In this document: positions 11,301-26,300 of the stretch, piece by piece
Numbering within the stretch: position 1 is the first letter of the stretch
Layout of the letters: each line of letters begins with the position of its first letter
From: Leptasterias polaris
Taxonomy: Eukaryota > Echinodermata > Asteroidea > Forcipulatida > Asteriidae
Direction of reading: 5' to 3'
Length of the DNA stretch: 64,000 nucleotides
NCBI GenBank assembly: GCA_037783415.1
Contig: JAZGTN010000025.1
Location: 4,402,001 to 4,466,000 of the forward strand
Notes under the pieces: generated by a model
What the model saw: only the letters and a program-made list of their open reading frames with translations
What the model was told of the DNA's origin: nothing
Database searches by the model: none
Position numbers and translations under genes: made by a program

Positions 11301-14300
11301 TCAATGAGGTGTTGTCATGGAGACCAAGGTCAACCTTTTTCTTCTGGTATCGTTGGTGTAAATCATGGTTCACCTGGGAAGAAAATCAATAGCGAGAGTA
11401 GTCTTGAAATCAAGTCGGTAATTGTTGTGCGGTCTAGTTGCGGGGACGGTACACACATCCTCGATCCCAATTATGTGTGAGTCAGTCGCAATTACCGTCT
11501 TGAATAACTTGTACCCAGCTTTGTACATGTATGCAATTGGACTTGCTACCAAAATTGGACGGAGCAGTTTGATTGGTTAAGAATCGTGAAGACATGAATA
11601 TTTATCCTACATCTTGCAGCGTATGGTGTCTTGCGGAGCGTATGGCATCACAGAGTTTGGCCGCCGTGTGTGTACCAGGCGCACACTTCATTCTTTGATA
11701 GGGGGGTTTATTATCGATAGTAACATTTTATGATAATGCATTGGTGAAATTTATCTTAAAAGAAAATTAAGAAATTGTTATATTCTGCTTTTCACATTGA
11801 TGTTGGCAAATAAACTGTCATTCAAAAAAAACAAAAAAAAACAAAACAAGAAAAGATACATTCCCATGTTTATAATGAATTCTTCCAATTTTGTCAGACG
11901 AGCTACCATTGGCCCTCTCTATGGCAACTTTTGCATATATGCAATGTATAATTTACCATATATGAATATTCGGCTGGGAACAAGCTACTCAAGTCGTTAG
12001 AGCTGACAGACCTTGCCACGCGCTACCGTTTCATGAATATATAATCGCACTGTGACTGTTGCATGAACGGCAGGATGTGTGTTTGTGATAGGCAGCGCTG
12101 ACAGACAAATAGACACTGACTGACGACTTGTCATCAAGTCTATAGCGAGAGGGAAAGAGAGAGACTGAAATCAATCGGCATTGTTTACAAAAATCGAAAC
12201 TGAGAATGTGAAATGCGGACTTCATTATTAGTGGGGTTATAGAATATTCAAAACTAAATATCAACTCAACAATATTTCATTAAAACAATAATCATACTGT
12301 GCAAGTCTCGCGCGCATTCGAACTTCCGGGACCATAGTGGTCCCAACCATATGGAGTTTTACGTGGGCGAGATTTTGTTTCGTCAATTATTTTAGTTAAA
12401 CGTAGGTTATGACCTAGAAAAGTATACATGTTGTTGGGAATGTAATACTAAGTGATAACAAAATTATAATATGGAAGTAAAACCAATTGAACAATATAAC
12501 GAAGAAAACCCAAGAATTAAACTTGACCTCAGCTTCCGGTTATTGCAAAAAATTATGAATTTTGTGCTCGCCTCCGATCATAAAACTTACGTAAACGCTT
12601 GTTTTGAATGCGCAATTATAATCGCCAGATGCTGTAATTGCAAAGCAAACCCTTTTCATTGCAGTCTATGGTTGTTCAGGCGTCAGCATCCTCTTTAAAC
12701 TGCGATACGGGTCCATTTAAGACCCGTTTGACCTTCACGAATCCGCGTAAGGGGTTTCTAAAAAGTTAACATGAAATAGGCATCCTTGTCCCAGAGTTTT
12801 AATTTTTGTTCAATAATAATATACACACTATTGTGACTTTTTTTCAAAAGCTAAAACTTTTCATAAAATTGTAATGATTTATTTTTGTTGTTCAGATTTT
12901 GTCATGAGATATAATTTAAAACAAAGATTTAATTTCAGAAATAAAAATGTTCTTCGTTTGACGTGTTTTCTCGTTCGGATACGCGCGAGACTTGCACAGT
13001 CTATTGCTGCAATTAATGGTGTGCTACAAAAATATTGCAGAATTTTAAAACATTGATTTCAGAGAAAATACAGTTGAGATATAGGCCTATATGTATACAA
13101 ATATTTTAATTTTTTGTTTTGTTTTCTTCTTATGCAGGTTTGTCCCAAATAAGGCTAAAAGCCACTCTTGGTAAGGGGATATAAGAAGACAATATTTGAG
13201 ATGAAAACAGCTTAACTCAGGGGAGTTGAAGGTAGGAATTGATATTCCTATTATTTAAAACAACTTAGATTTTAGGATGGAGGGAAACAATGCTCCCAGC
13301 TAGGAGTTCCAAAGAGATGCAGTTCATGGAATAAAGCTGTTGGAATGGCTCTTTGTTCTACATCTCGGCAAAGCTAGAATGTATGGGTGAGAACAAGCAG
13401 AGAGCCTGGTTTCACACTCACAAAACCAGGAAAAAATCTCACTGACCTAGAACCTTAACTGTTTCTCAAAAAAGAATTAACAACAAAATTGACATTGTTG
13501 TTACTTGCTGCAAATTAAGAAAATAATATAAAGGCAAAGATGGATCAAGTTTCAAAATGCTTCCAAATTACAAAAGCCCACACATTCTCAAAAAACTCCT
13601 GTTGAGATTCCTTTAGTTTTTTCTTTTGTCGCTGTACTTAAAATACCCCTTAAGACTTTGCACACAAGATTTTCAGAAGTGAATCTACTTTCTTATAAAT
13701 TTCTTGGATGTGTTGCGTGCAGTGATAATTCAATCAAAAATTTCAAGGTTCTGAAGTTAGGCTAGAGTTCAATTGGAGCCAACCTTTAAAGGCATTATAT
13801 TGGTAGGGGAAGACAAGATGATTATTATTATGATTAATTGTTATTATTGTTATTTTATATTTCTGGTAATGAAACCAAGGATGCCTCATAAGTGAACTTA
13901 ATCACTGTAGCTTGCAAGCCTGAGGTAGCCTGTAAACGAGGGTGCTTGCTATGTGAACCAGAAACAACGGGGTTAACCCCTACTCTTCCACGATAAGTGA
14001 CATAGCTGGAGCTGTTTAATACCGGTTGGCTAACGTGCAAGCGACCCTGATAGCCATACGCGTGTTGGCGCGCAAGCAAACAAAGGCGCTAACAATGCGT
14101 AATGCAATCAAAAGGTACTGGTACTCAATGTAAAATCCATTAGTATGTCCAGCTAGGTATGTACATGTACAACAATCGCATACAATTTGACCCTTCGCGA
14201 ACTGAAGCCCAAGGACAGGACAGGAATTGAAAAGTCAAGTTTTACAGATTTTTCTAGGACTTTATTATGCTTTTTAACAAAAAGGGGATTTATGAATATG

Positions 14301-17300
14301 AATTAAAGAGTAGTGACTTGGTCTTAAGCAGCTGCTTGACACCTTGCAGGGTCGTGGCCGTGTGATAACACACAACCCTGCTGGTCCCAAAATTCTGTTT
14401 AAGACCTGACACCAACCACTCTGATTTCCTTAGCAGGCTCGAAACTTACATTGGACTTACAGGCCCCAGGCTAGTGGTTTTAGTGTCAGGCCAGTAAACT
14501 CACAACCATTGTTAAGCTTTTCAATTCAGTATCCTTTTTTTTATTATGTTCGAGTCTGGTAAATATCTTTTAATTCTGCTCAGTATCAAAGTTTACTTAC
14601 CCATTGAACAAAAAAGGTAAATCTTCTCTAAGTGTTTGTTCAAATGAAAAAGCTATTATGATAAAACTGTGTTCTCATCTTCAATCTGGTCTGTTCTCAT
14701 TTTGATTCTTGTCTTGTAAACAAAATTCCGATACAGTAAAAATTATAATTTAACAAACCCTGTGGTCTTGTGGGTTTCCCAAAAAAATTCTAGCCCTGCT
14801 TAGTAACAGTATGGTTTGTTTGGTTTTGCAGTACAAAATCCATCCAAACCAGACCAGTTACTCGGCTTGCCTTTTCCTGCAAAATTGAAAACAATTGCTG
14901 GCCAAAATATGGTCATAACAACTCATGTTGTGATGAACCAATATTCAAGACACCAATCATGGACAATGTCCTTCTAAAATGTGTACACACCTGTAGGGTA
15001 GGGACATTATCATACAATGGCACCCCCTTCATAACAGGGGGACCACAGGTGGCAATCAATTATGAGACCCTTTTAAAGGGATGGTATACTTTAGGTAACT
15101 GTCAAAGACCAGTATCCTCACTTGGTGTAAAATAACAAACCTGTAGAAATTTAGGTACAATTGATAATCGATGTTGCAAGAAAAAAATGAAAGAAAAAAA
15201 CATCATTGTTGCATAGAATTGTGTGCTTTCAGATGCCAGAGAAAGGCTTCAGGCATGCAGCTTTCTCAGGATTCAAATTTTGGGGCAAAAAATTTAACGG
15301 TTTCTCTAAAATAACATTACTTCAAAGGAGGTTGTTTCTAACAATGTTTTAATATCAACAGCTCTCCATTGCTATTCACCAAGTAAGTTTTTATGGTCAT
15401 TTTTTTGGAGTTGTTACTAAAAGTAACTACACCATGCCTTTAAAGAGATGGTCAAGCATTTGGTTACAGATTGTACTCGAATTAGCCAAACAAATTGTGA
15501 ATACAAAGGACGCTTAGTTCAGCTCATTTTGGGAAAGTTTCTTTTCTGAGTAAGTTTTAACTTTGAGGATACTCATCAGACTTGTGATCATGAAAGAACA
15601 AAAACACAATTGATACATTCTATATTGTTTTGCATCTGACCTATTCAATGTGACCATTAAAAAACATCATATTTATTGTGCTGGGTTTGCCAAATGTTTA
15701 GTAGGAAAGCTAACACAAATTGCTACTTGTAAAGTAGGTTGGTCGCTCTCATATCATACTAATCATCAACACAGTACGCAAATCAGAAATAAACAGGACA
15801 CCGGACAAGATGGCGTGATAGAATCACAGAAATCAACTTCGGAAAATACTAAACTTGACATGCCTGGATGGCAAAATTAACCAGATCAGCCAAAATTTGC
15901 TGTACAGATGAAATGGCAGCATGCGCGAACTGACTCAAAACAGATACGCACTGATAAATGTACACATGTTTTTCTCCATGTTCTATGACCATGTTACCTT
16001 TGTTTACAGAATAGTGACCTTGTACATTCTAATGCATTTCCTGACAGGCAAGATACTACACAGGCCATATGGGAAAATTTACATTTTGTGTCATAATTTT
16101 CACATAAATTCAAGAGTTACAAAAGCAACAGCTGTACAGCTTTTAAGATGTCCCCCCTTTCTTCATATCAAAAGTTGAGAAAAATCAGACAGTGCAATCT
16201 CCCTAAAACATACGATTTATTGTATTCTTCCATTGAGCTGCGTACAAACTGTGCCTGCAGGAAGTCCAGGCTCTGTGGCTCTTTTGTAAACATGTGATGT
16301 CACAGGTCACATGGTCTATTGCTATGGTTAGAATGGACCTCATCTGTTTTTGAACATTGACTTTAAGGTAGGGTCATCGTTGGGTTTTTGCCAACATAAT
16401 GCTGATTCAATGGCAAAGTTATCAAGAAAGATACAATAGAAGTCACCTGTGAAAGTTTCTGCTTAAAGGCACTGGACACGTTTGGTAATTACTCAAAATA
16501 TATATTAGCATAAAAACTTACTTGGTAACGAGCAACGGAGAGCTGTTGATAGTATAACACATTTTGAGAAATGACTCCCTCTGAAGTAAGGTAATTTCTC
16601 ACTAAAATATTTGAATCTGAAAAAGACTTCAGGCCTGAAGCACACAAATTTGGTGTTTTTTCTTTTATTATTTTCTTGCAACTTCGATGACCAATTGAGC
16701 CCAAATTTTCACAGGTTTATTACTTTATGCATATGTTGGGATACACCAAGTGAGAATACTGGTCTTTGACAGTTACCAAACATGTGCAGTGCCTTTAATA
16801 CAGTTTTACTTGTTGAGGAAACGGCAAAAAACTGTCACAGTTTTTTTTCACATGAACATGGACAGCATGTACCAACCGCATCTCTGGCCACAGCATCCCC
16901 GAACGGACACCAACCTTCGGAAATCCGAGGAATAACTCATGCATGAATCGTTTCTCAGATTCAAATGATTTTATTGACTTCTAATCAACGGGGGCATTTC
17001 AGATGAAATATTTTTGCAGGATGCTTACTACCAAATCCCAATTACCAACTTTACAGCAAGTAAGCTTTCAGATACAAATTACACAATTTCTACCAAAGTA
17101 TGATTACCCTACATTACCTTTAAAACTTCTATGTCAAGATTGGGGGGGGGGGGGGGGGGGTGGGGGTGATCATAGCTTGTACCTACGCCTGGCCCGGATA
17201 TGTTTATCATGATGTGAATCTAGGCTATATAACAGCCCTGTATTTTTCTTTCCATTATCACCAATTGACGTCCTTCTTGGAAATTCCCTTGACTCTAAAT

Positions 17301-20300
17301 TTAAAAGTGAACTATGAAGGCCAAGACCAGCGTTAGATTTCCAAAGGTCAAGTGAAAATCTTGGCAATGGGCACAAGTTTATTTGTTACACCTTAATAGG
17401 ATATTTGGTCCCCTGGAGAAGTTTAGTTGTTTCTAAAAGAAGAAAACAAATGTGGTTGAAATAATTGTTTTCAGGGTTTGCGGTTTATTGCCATTTCGGG
17501 TTTTGACAAATTTACAAGTATATGTTTTATATATTTATTTATAACATAATTCACTACACAAATTATATGTTTGTTTTTTATACAACTACTGAGTGAAAAT
17601 TTACTGATGTTGCAATGTACAAACAAATTGTATAAATTCAAGTATTTCTCCAGTTCTCCAGATGATTGGAAAGTGAACTTGTAAACTAAAAAAGATACTT
17701 GAAATCAAGATGAGACTACTTTCAAAGTTATGGTATCGGAAATCACAGAAAAAACAATCTGTCAAGAAACTTTTGGAAGCCATTGTTTGGAGGCCATTCA
17801 CATAGCAAGGTTGTAAAAAAGTTGTTTTGATCCTGGGGACGTGTTTTATTACCAAGTGTTTTGATCAAATATATTTAAGGGAAAAAGACCTGACATGTGG
17901 CATTCCTGAGGCAATGGTAAAGCCATCCAACTATTTATCAGAATATGGATTAACGAGGAATCCCATGAGAATGGGTGGAGCTTCCCAGAGGTGTTTAAAG
18001 AGAACTCTGTTATCTCCTAGAAAGGAAAATCCAACACAATGATTAATGAGTGAATTTGGTTGGCTATTACAAGAGGCTCATTTTCAAAGGAGGGGGGGTG
18101 GGACAATAGGGTCTCACAAACTTTTCAGGGGGTGAGGAAGGGAAGTGTGTTCCCATGAACACACATTTGCTTTTACATAATTTGTTCAGAAATTCATGTT
18201 GTTTTGAAAACCAGAAAATGTTTATATCATTGAGATTTGATGCTCTGGGAGAATTCTATGCCACGGACTTACAGTGTTCCGTTGAAAGACAAAATTCAAG
18301 TTAGAACCAAAACGGCAGTAACCTAGATACAGAAAAGTTTTAATGATTTAATGTTTTGATGGACAATCAAACTGTGATAGTATACCCACCCCTTTAATGC
18401 CAACCATGAAAAGAAGGAGCTTTTATTTTCTTGGCAGGAATGATATAATTGGGAAAAGCAGGAGTAGATTTATCCTCTGTCATCTTTAATCTGTCATCAT
18501 CCAATTACTGCCATGGTGCAAAATCTAGTGATTTACTGGTGTTCTGGTTGGTGGACTCCAGGGGTATATAAGACCTACCAGCGCCCCTATGGAGCATAAC
18601 ATCTCCATTGACAACAGAGGCTGAACTTTGGGGGAACTTTCTTAAGAAGAAGTGTTTTATCAAGACTGGTTGATTGAAGACGAAGGTTGCTGTTCTTGGT
18701 AAGTTTTACAACTAACTCCTTCACAAAACTCATTTAATAAAAAACCTAAGTTGGTGAATAATATTTGAATCAGTTTTTTAACCACTTAACGTCGGTATAT
18801 AAAAAAACTTTCTGTGCCTACCCGAAGTATTATTTTTTGAAACTTCTGGAGCTTCTTGAGTAATTATTTTCCTTTTAAAATATCATTACCACAATGTAAC
18901 TTGACAAAGAAAAGACAAAGGTTCTCATTTAACTAGTTCCGGGATTGGGTGTTGAGTAGACACTCACTGTGATTCGCAGAACCTGTGAGCCACAGCCGAA
19001 AATCTGCCATGGTACAAATGTATATACTGGAATCTTGGAACGCTCGGACTTACCTCCCATTGAGCGGAGTACAATGACAAACAATGGTGGCAACCTGTCC
19101 ATTCTCGTATTTGTACAACAACAGAACAACGGTCTGGAACATGGGGTTACAAAATAACCACCCCCCCCCCCAAAAGGGGACTTTATGAGACATGTTTTCC
19201 AGAACCTGTTGTCGCTTTTAACAGCTGAAGTGAAGAGTTTCACAGTAGGTGCCTCAACACGCTACACACTGGAAAGTTTGGTTGGATAAAAAAGTCTGCC
19301 GTCCGGCTGTCAGCAAAAAATTGAGGAAAATCCGAAGTTGTTTGCGGCATTAAAAAACATCCACAGTAAGTTTGTCAAAATAAATTTGCAGATAAAGACA
19401 TGAAGTGGTAAAACAAAACCTTAGTAAATTTGGTAAGTGGATGTGTTGGGTTCTCCGAGTAATACTTTTACAAAATCCTCCTTCGCTATGACTTTGCACT
19501 TTGCAATATTATTTTAAATTAAATCCCTGACTAAGATGACAAAAGTACAGAAGATTTCTTTAAAAAGTAGCTCTCTTCTGGACAATATGCTTCAAAATAT
19601 AAAAAATACCATTAAATTCTTGACTTTAAGACTGACAATTAAGCCAGATTTAGAATACATGTACCATGGGAGGAACAAAAAGTTTAACAATTGTACCACT
19701 GGAAGTACCAGTTTGATAAAAATAAAAAAATTCCTATACATAGGCCAAAAGAAACTAAAGATTTAGGATTTCTTTTTGAAAGTGTAAATTCTAACTCTGA
19801 AGAAAAAATAGCACCAACACCAAAACTCAGCTTCACAATTTCGTCTGAGTAAGAGCTGTACAAATGAAATAATTCAGTGTTTAATTGAGATTGATTTGCA
19901 GACGGTGGGATTAACTTGGTACCTGTTAGGCTTGTTATGAAGTCAGCTGGGTATTTATGTCAGGGACATGTGTTGACATAAACCCCTGCTTGTCACATTT
20001 TTACAGAACTCTGTTTGACATAACCTATGACCCCGACAAGACAAGTGTCTAGTTAAAGGGGGTGGTTTTGAGTTCAGTGTTGGGAAGTGTTTATCCCACT
20101 CAATTTTTCAATATGAAGTTTTTATTTTTTTAACATATGGAACAGGCCTTGCGCAGTATCCCACCGGGCTAGTAAACTGTGCAGCTTACTTGCCCCAAGG
20201 AAGTTTTATAAGCCCAAACTTCAAACATGTATTTTCAAAATACATCTTTCAGATGTATTAATGATAGAAATCACAACAAGCTTATTGGTCAAATGAAATT

Positions 20301-23300
20301 AAATGCAGATATTTTATACAAATGTATGTGAAGAAATAGGACCATTATTAAAAAGTAGGCTGGGTATTTTTTTGCAGCCCACAGGGCATGTTGAGAAGTG
20401 GTATTTGCTAGCCCACGGCCATTTTTACTTGACAATGTACGACAGGCTAGCATTAAGGGTTCAGAGCACAGTTGTGTTATTATTATTATTATTATTATTT
20501 ATTCGGCCAAATAATATGCAACAATCAAACAGACATACATGAGAGTGAACGGATAATTCAATGTAGAATAGGATCAGTATTAGGATGTCTAAATGTACAG
20601 ACTGAAATTAATGAATGGATTTAAAGATTAAAAAGTCCAAGTAACATTATAATAAAGCAGCAATTGAGCATGCTCGAGCTAATGGTTAAAGGGAACATTA
20701 TTCGTAAAGGCCAGACAGAAACATCCCAAAACAAACAAATCATTCTAAGATGGCCAGGATTAATAAAAGCGAACCTAATCACTATGACTCGAGAGCCTAT
20801 TAATCCAATCTTAAGAATAAGATGGAACACTTATTGAATAAAAACTAAAAATCTGCAAAAACTAAAAGGCTAATAAATATATATATAATATATGTAAGAA
20901 TAAACATTACCTTGACAAGTCAATCAGTCTATTTAACATTCAGACAGACAATAACTCAGTTAACACATCAAACAAACAACACTGTGAAAAACGAAGATTT
21001 GAGTTGGGGGGATGGAAAATATTAAGTAAACAAATATAGATAGACAAAAGAAATAAATAAAATAATAATAACAAACTAAAAATAAAATAAACAAATAAAT
21101 AAATTGCAACAATAATGTGTGAGCTATACAAACATGATCATGCTTGCAACACTGAGCCAACCATATAAAACAAACAGATTGTAGGAGCAAAAACACATCC
21201 AGACAAGCAGTCACACAGACAGACAGACATATAACAACTGGAAAACAATCAATGGCACAGTTAATTAAACAGGCAAAAAGTGATAACAGGCACTGACAAC
21301 AATATAGGGATTGAACAAACAACCAAATAAATGACACTAACAGACAATCAATGAAGCAATGTAAACCTCTAGCAAGTAGGTATACAAAAACAACAAATCA
21401 GCAGATCAGTTGTAAAGGCAAAATTAGCAAATAAAGTACATCTAAATATCATTGAAATGGTTACACAAGTACTTATTAAAACATTTAAATGAATCTAGAA
21501 TTAGGGCGTTCTTAACATTTGTAGGCAGACTACTCCAAATACGAGGAAAAGAATGAATAGATGTGTTCTAAGGCTTTGCGTCCTCGCATAGATATGATTG
21601 AAAGTGAGTGTGTCTATGTGGCGGGTATTGACAGAAGTATGTGAGTTGACAGTGTGACAGTCAACAAGTCCAAGTAAACATATTGAGAGAGATGCAACAT
21701 AGAGGGACCCTGGGGCCAATTTCACAAAGAGCTAAGATTGATCTTAACTGCAAATCAATTGTAGTTGTTGAGTAAAGTGTGATGTCACAATACAAATCAC
21801 TATGGTAAAACTGACAACTTATCCTTAAGATGAATCTTAGTGCTTTGTGAAATCGAGCCCAGTTTCCTCCATAGTAACATTGTTGCTGGATGCTATTTTC
21901 AGTCCAAATGCAGCACAACCCAATATGACAAAGGTTTGTTTGATAGTGTACACCAAGCGTATTTCAAAACTTATTTATATTTATTAAAGTTGACTGGAAG
22001 TTACAAGTGCAAACTAAATCTACCTAGTAAATGAGAGGCAGTTTCGGATGGCGCCACTTAGGCAAGACAGCAAGTCAAATGAACAATCCAAAATAATAAT
22101 GTTGAAGGAAACTTTTGGGAGCATTTTAAAAAGGGTTTTCGGTGGTGGTGTAAGTCTTGATTTAGAAATGATGTTAAAAAGAGAAACAACATAAGATTAG
22201 TGACATCATTTCATGATGTACATGTAGTGGTCAACAGGGGGAGTAATGGTCAGTACTTGGGGACCTTGAGGTCATGGCCTTAGAGAATGTGTGTGGTGAG
22301 TTTACTAAAATATCGGAGCGAACCTTGAAATGACAAAGTGGGCATATATGGGGCACCTGTTGACATGAGTTATTGGGGAGTAGTGAATTTGGTATGAAAT
22401 CATCCCTCCAGTAGTGACAATAATAGCATACTGAAAAAGGGGGTGGTTTTGAGTTGAGTGGTGAATTATTTTTCTCCTCAGAACATCAGGTCTTCCAATT
22501 GGTTGAGAGTTGTGTTTGGCACCTTCACATGCAAATTGCATTGTTTGACCTCAGCAATGGCGGCCAATGTAAGGAGTCTATACATGTAACAAACATCTGG
22601 TGTAGTGCCTTGATCAGTCACATAGTACTGGGACTTCATTCAAATCTAACTCGCACATTATTGGGGAGGGTGGAGGGAATTTAAACTATTCCCCAATTGA
22701 ATCAAACTCTGCAGGTATCCCAACCACAACTATGTTAACCTTCAACCATTCATGTAAAAACACCCACTGTGAGCTTACTGCACCAAAACAGGTTTGCATT
22801 TTCTAACTTACTTTGCGGTTACTTTGGGTAAATGCCATTACAATAAAATTCTTCGCGAGGGGCTACATGAATATACATGTTCAATAGAGGAAGTATGTTT
22901 GAAATAAATTAAGATGGGAGGGTGGCCTTAATGTTCGATCCAATCCGGGCCTTCATCAGAGGCATAGACAAATATAAACGGATAGTGACAAAGGACAAAT
23001 TTGCTGATGCAGGACTCGAACCCATGACCTCTCGAATACTGTGCTAGTTCTCTACTGACTGAGCTAACTAGTCCGTACACTGTATGTTGGTGGCAGTCAA
23101 GTTACACCAATCATCAAAGACTTTGTGAGGCCAGGTCAGAAACAAATAAACTTCACTGCTGATTGGCCAGGGATTAGGCCTGGCAGATGATCAAAACTGG
23201 ATTAACGACAGCAGATCGTTCAACAGAACACAGCCTTTCCACATGGCTGGAAACACAGAATATCTTTAAAGGCTGATTCTATCTTTTTGTGTTTGATTTT

Positions 23301-26300
23301 CCAGTGTTTTTAACCCCCGTGCCACAATGCGTCTGGTTTCAACCCAGCAGCAAGCCACTTTGGCGATCCTCAATTTACTTCTTCTACATGTGCCTCTCCT
23401 CCATTGTGCCTCGCAGAGCTCCGTCGCTTCCCGGGAGTCCCCGAAGGGGCAGGAATCTCAAGTACCTCCGTCAATGTGTCAGTACATGCTTCGTGGGGAG
23501 CCAGGTCCTCATGGGCCCCCTGGACTTCCGGGTATACAAGGTCCTGCTGGGATGCCAGGTAATCACTTAGCATAGGTCAGGGTACTAGACCTTTTAATTG
23601 TGCAGGTATTTTGGGCTTACTTCATTCAAATAAATGTGTTTAAACAGAGGCTTGGGGGTAAAATAGTCTGTTACCTGGCAATTGAAAATAATGGAAACGG
23701 TCAGTTGTACGTTGAGGGCGCCAGATAGGCAACCTCTCCCTTCTTAAGCTCCCGCTTATGTCCTGAAACTGAATGTGTACAAACCCATTACTAACACATT
23801 CAGACATGTACCGTTTAATGCTACTATTGCAACATGGTTATTGATACAAAACAGGGTATTTGTTGAGATCTTCGTACAATTTTAAGCCTTAAAGTGCAAA
23901 AATTGCTCTTATTTTCAGCCCCAATGTGCGGATTCACTCAATTTTTTCTAGATACGGTGTGAACAAAGCTGATGAAATCTGACACGAAAAATGTGTTACT
24001 TGTGCATCTACATGTACTTGATCATTTCAAACAAGTCTGTAAAAACTTTTTTTATTTTAATTGAAAGTATTTTATAATTTTTGCAGGAAACCATGGAAAT
24101 AACGGGAACAACGGACTGACAGGTCGACCTGGACCTAAGGGGGATCAAGGAGCTCCCGGAGAAATGGGTGTTTACGGCCCTGCAGGGCAAACAGGCCCAG
24201 CAGGCCCACAAGGTCCAACAGGAAAGGCAGGTATACCTGGAGCAGCTGGAATTGGTGGTACAACCGGAGTCAGAGGTCAGCGTGGGGCAGCTGGAGTACC
24301 GGGTGGAAAGGGAGAAAAGGGAGATAGCGGGTCTGGGATCTCATCCCGACAGATGTTGTCTAGAGCTGGTCGACGGAAAATAGCCTTCTCCGTGGCCTCG
24401 TCTAACACCATGACTGCACCAGCTGAAGACGCTATCATCCAGTTCGACCACGTCTTCACACTCCACGGGGACGAGTTTGATCCGGATACGGGGAAATTCA
24501 CCTGCCAGGTCAATGGGACGTACTACTTCATCGTGCACGCCAATAAATGGACCAACTCACGTAATCTGCACATCAAGATGATGAAGAACGGCATATTGAT
24601 GACTGCGTTGTACGAGGACGCTGGGTATGACTATTACGACGCTGCTAGTAACAGCATCCTTCTGAATCTGACACAAGGGGATCAAGTTTGGCTGCAGCTC
24701 CACAGAGGAAGTGAGGTCTACAGTGGACTGACCAGAATGACCACCTTCTCCGGGTGGCTCGTTTTTGAGGACTAAGTTGGACTTGAATGTTATCATGGAT
24801 TGGAGGGCATTTAAACTGTCTAATGTTTTGTGGAGATCGATTGCGGGTCGTTTGAACTTCTTCTCGTTCTAGTTTCATTCCATACAAAAAGCCTAATATC
24901 AACACTTGTTAGCAAAACCACTGCTCTTACTTTACCATTTGTTAATCACTCCATGCCACATTTTAACCTGTATCCACCATATTGGTCACAGAACATACTA
25001 ACCGTTCCTGCCTAAGTCCTGCCATGGATTGGAGGGCATTTAAACTGTCTAATGTTTTGTGGAGATCGATTGCGGGTCGTTTTGAACTTCTTCTCGTTCA
25101 TAGTTTCATTCCATACCAAAAGCCTAATATCAATATTTATTAGCAAAACCACTGCTCTTATTTGTTAATCACTCCGTGCCACCTGACTGGTCACAGTACA
25201 TACCAACCGCTCCTGCCCTAAGTCCATGAAGCGCTTATTGGTACATTACATCAAATATTCATTATTTACTGAGAAGCATGAACATAGACCACATACGGCC
25301 AGAGATCGTTTGCACAGAAAGCTCTGGAACTCTGGAACCGGCTTCAAACACAAATTGCGAATGCGAACTCACTAAATCTGGGCCCAATTTCATGGCTTTG
25401 CTTACCGCCGAATTCTGCGCTTGCGATCACCATTCTCTGCTTACCGAGCAAGCGCCGAATTTCTGCGCTAGCTGTGTGAGCGTAGAATGCCTAGTAACGT
25501 GGACTACGCAAGCGCACAAGCACAAATTCCCTGCTAACCCGTGAAATACGCTGGACGTAAGCGCGGAATTCCCTGCTTCCGTAAGCGCCGATTCTTTGCT
25601 TATGGTAAGCAGAGCCATAAAATTTTGCCCTGCTGCAAGAGTTCACTTAAAACCCACCTGCTTAGCATGTGACATTCAAACATTTCTCCTACCGGTTGTT
25701 ACACTTCATCTTGTGAAATTATGTCATGCGTTGTCATTGTATATAACAATGTGTAGTTTACGAATTGTTCATCTTCATTAAGTAAGTTTCATGCCTAGTG
25801 GTGTAACTAAAAGGGGGGGTAGGGCATGCCCCCCAAGTGATGTCGGTTAGAGTATGCTTGATGAACAGGGATAATGTTGAAAGCGCCTCATCTACCTACT
25901 AGGGTTATGTGTGCTATATAAAAACCCACTTTGTTATGATTTCAAAAAAGTTCCTGTTTTTGGCTGGGGAGTCACACAAATCTTTGCAGCTAATTAACTA
26001 CCCCTTCCCTCGGAACAGAAATAAAACAGCTTCCTACATCCATCTTGGGATTTTCCATTCAAGAAGGTTGTCCTGAATGTGTTTTAATTTGTGAGCGTCG
26101 AAGCTTACCTCTAGAGTTGTGTCATCAAAGCTTTCTGTCATGAGGCTGTGACGGTGATGGTCTAACCATCGTTCTGTCTGGTTCTGCTCTGGTTTGAGCT
26201 CCATGTAACTACTGTGGAAAATCATCTGAAGAAAAAAAAGTTGCTAAAAGTAGAAGGTTTTCATAAAGAGCACAGAATGACAGCAATATCAAGGAACTTA

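Larger units (their letters stand above)
11374..26108. other. 14.7-kb fifth coding intron of SNAPC1, host of a nested gene
   Basis: It lies between phase-0 exons at 26225-26109 and 11373-11261. The right half (18565 onward) contains the plus-strand C1q-like gene. The left half (11374-18560) has only repeats plus one weak candidate exon at 12471-12590. Stretches such as 13200-14600 and 17200-18500 show nothing I can name. Confidence 0.7.

Noticed and set aside
20960..21337. 125-codon minus-strand frame looking like a multi-pass membrane protein
   Set aside because: Its hydrophobic residues come from a low-complexity AAAC/CAGA-rich stretch read backwards, next to a LINE end. No start context, splice sites or family motif.
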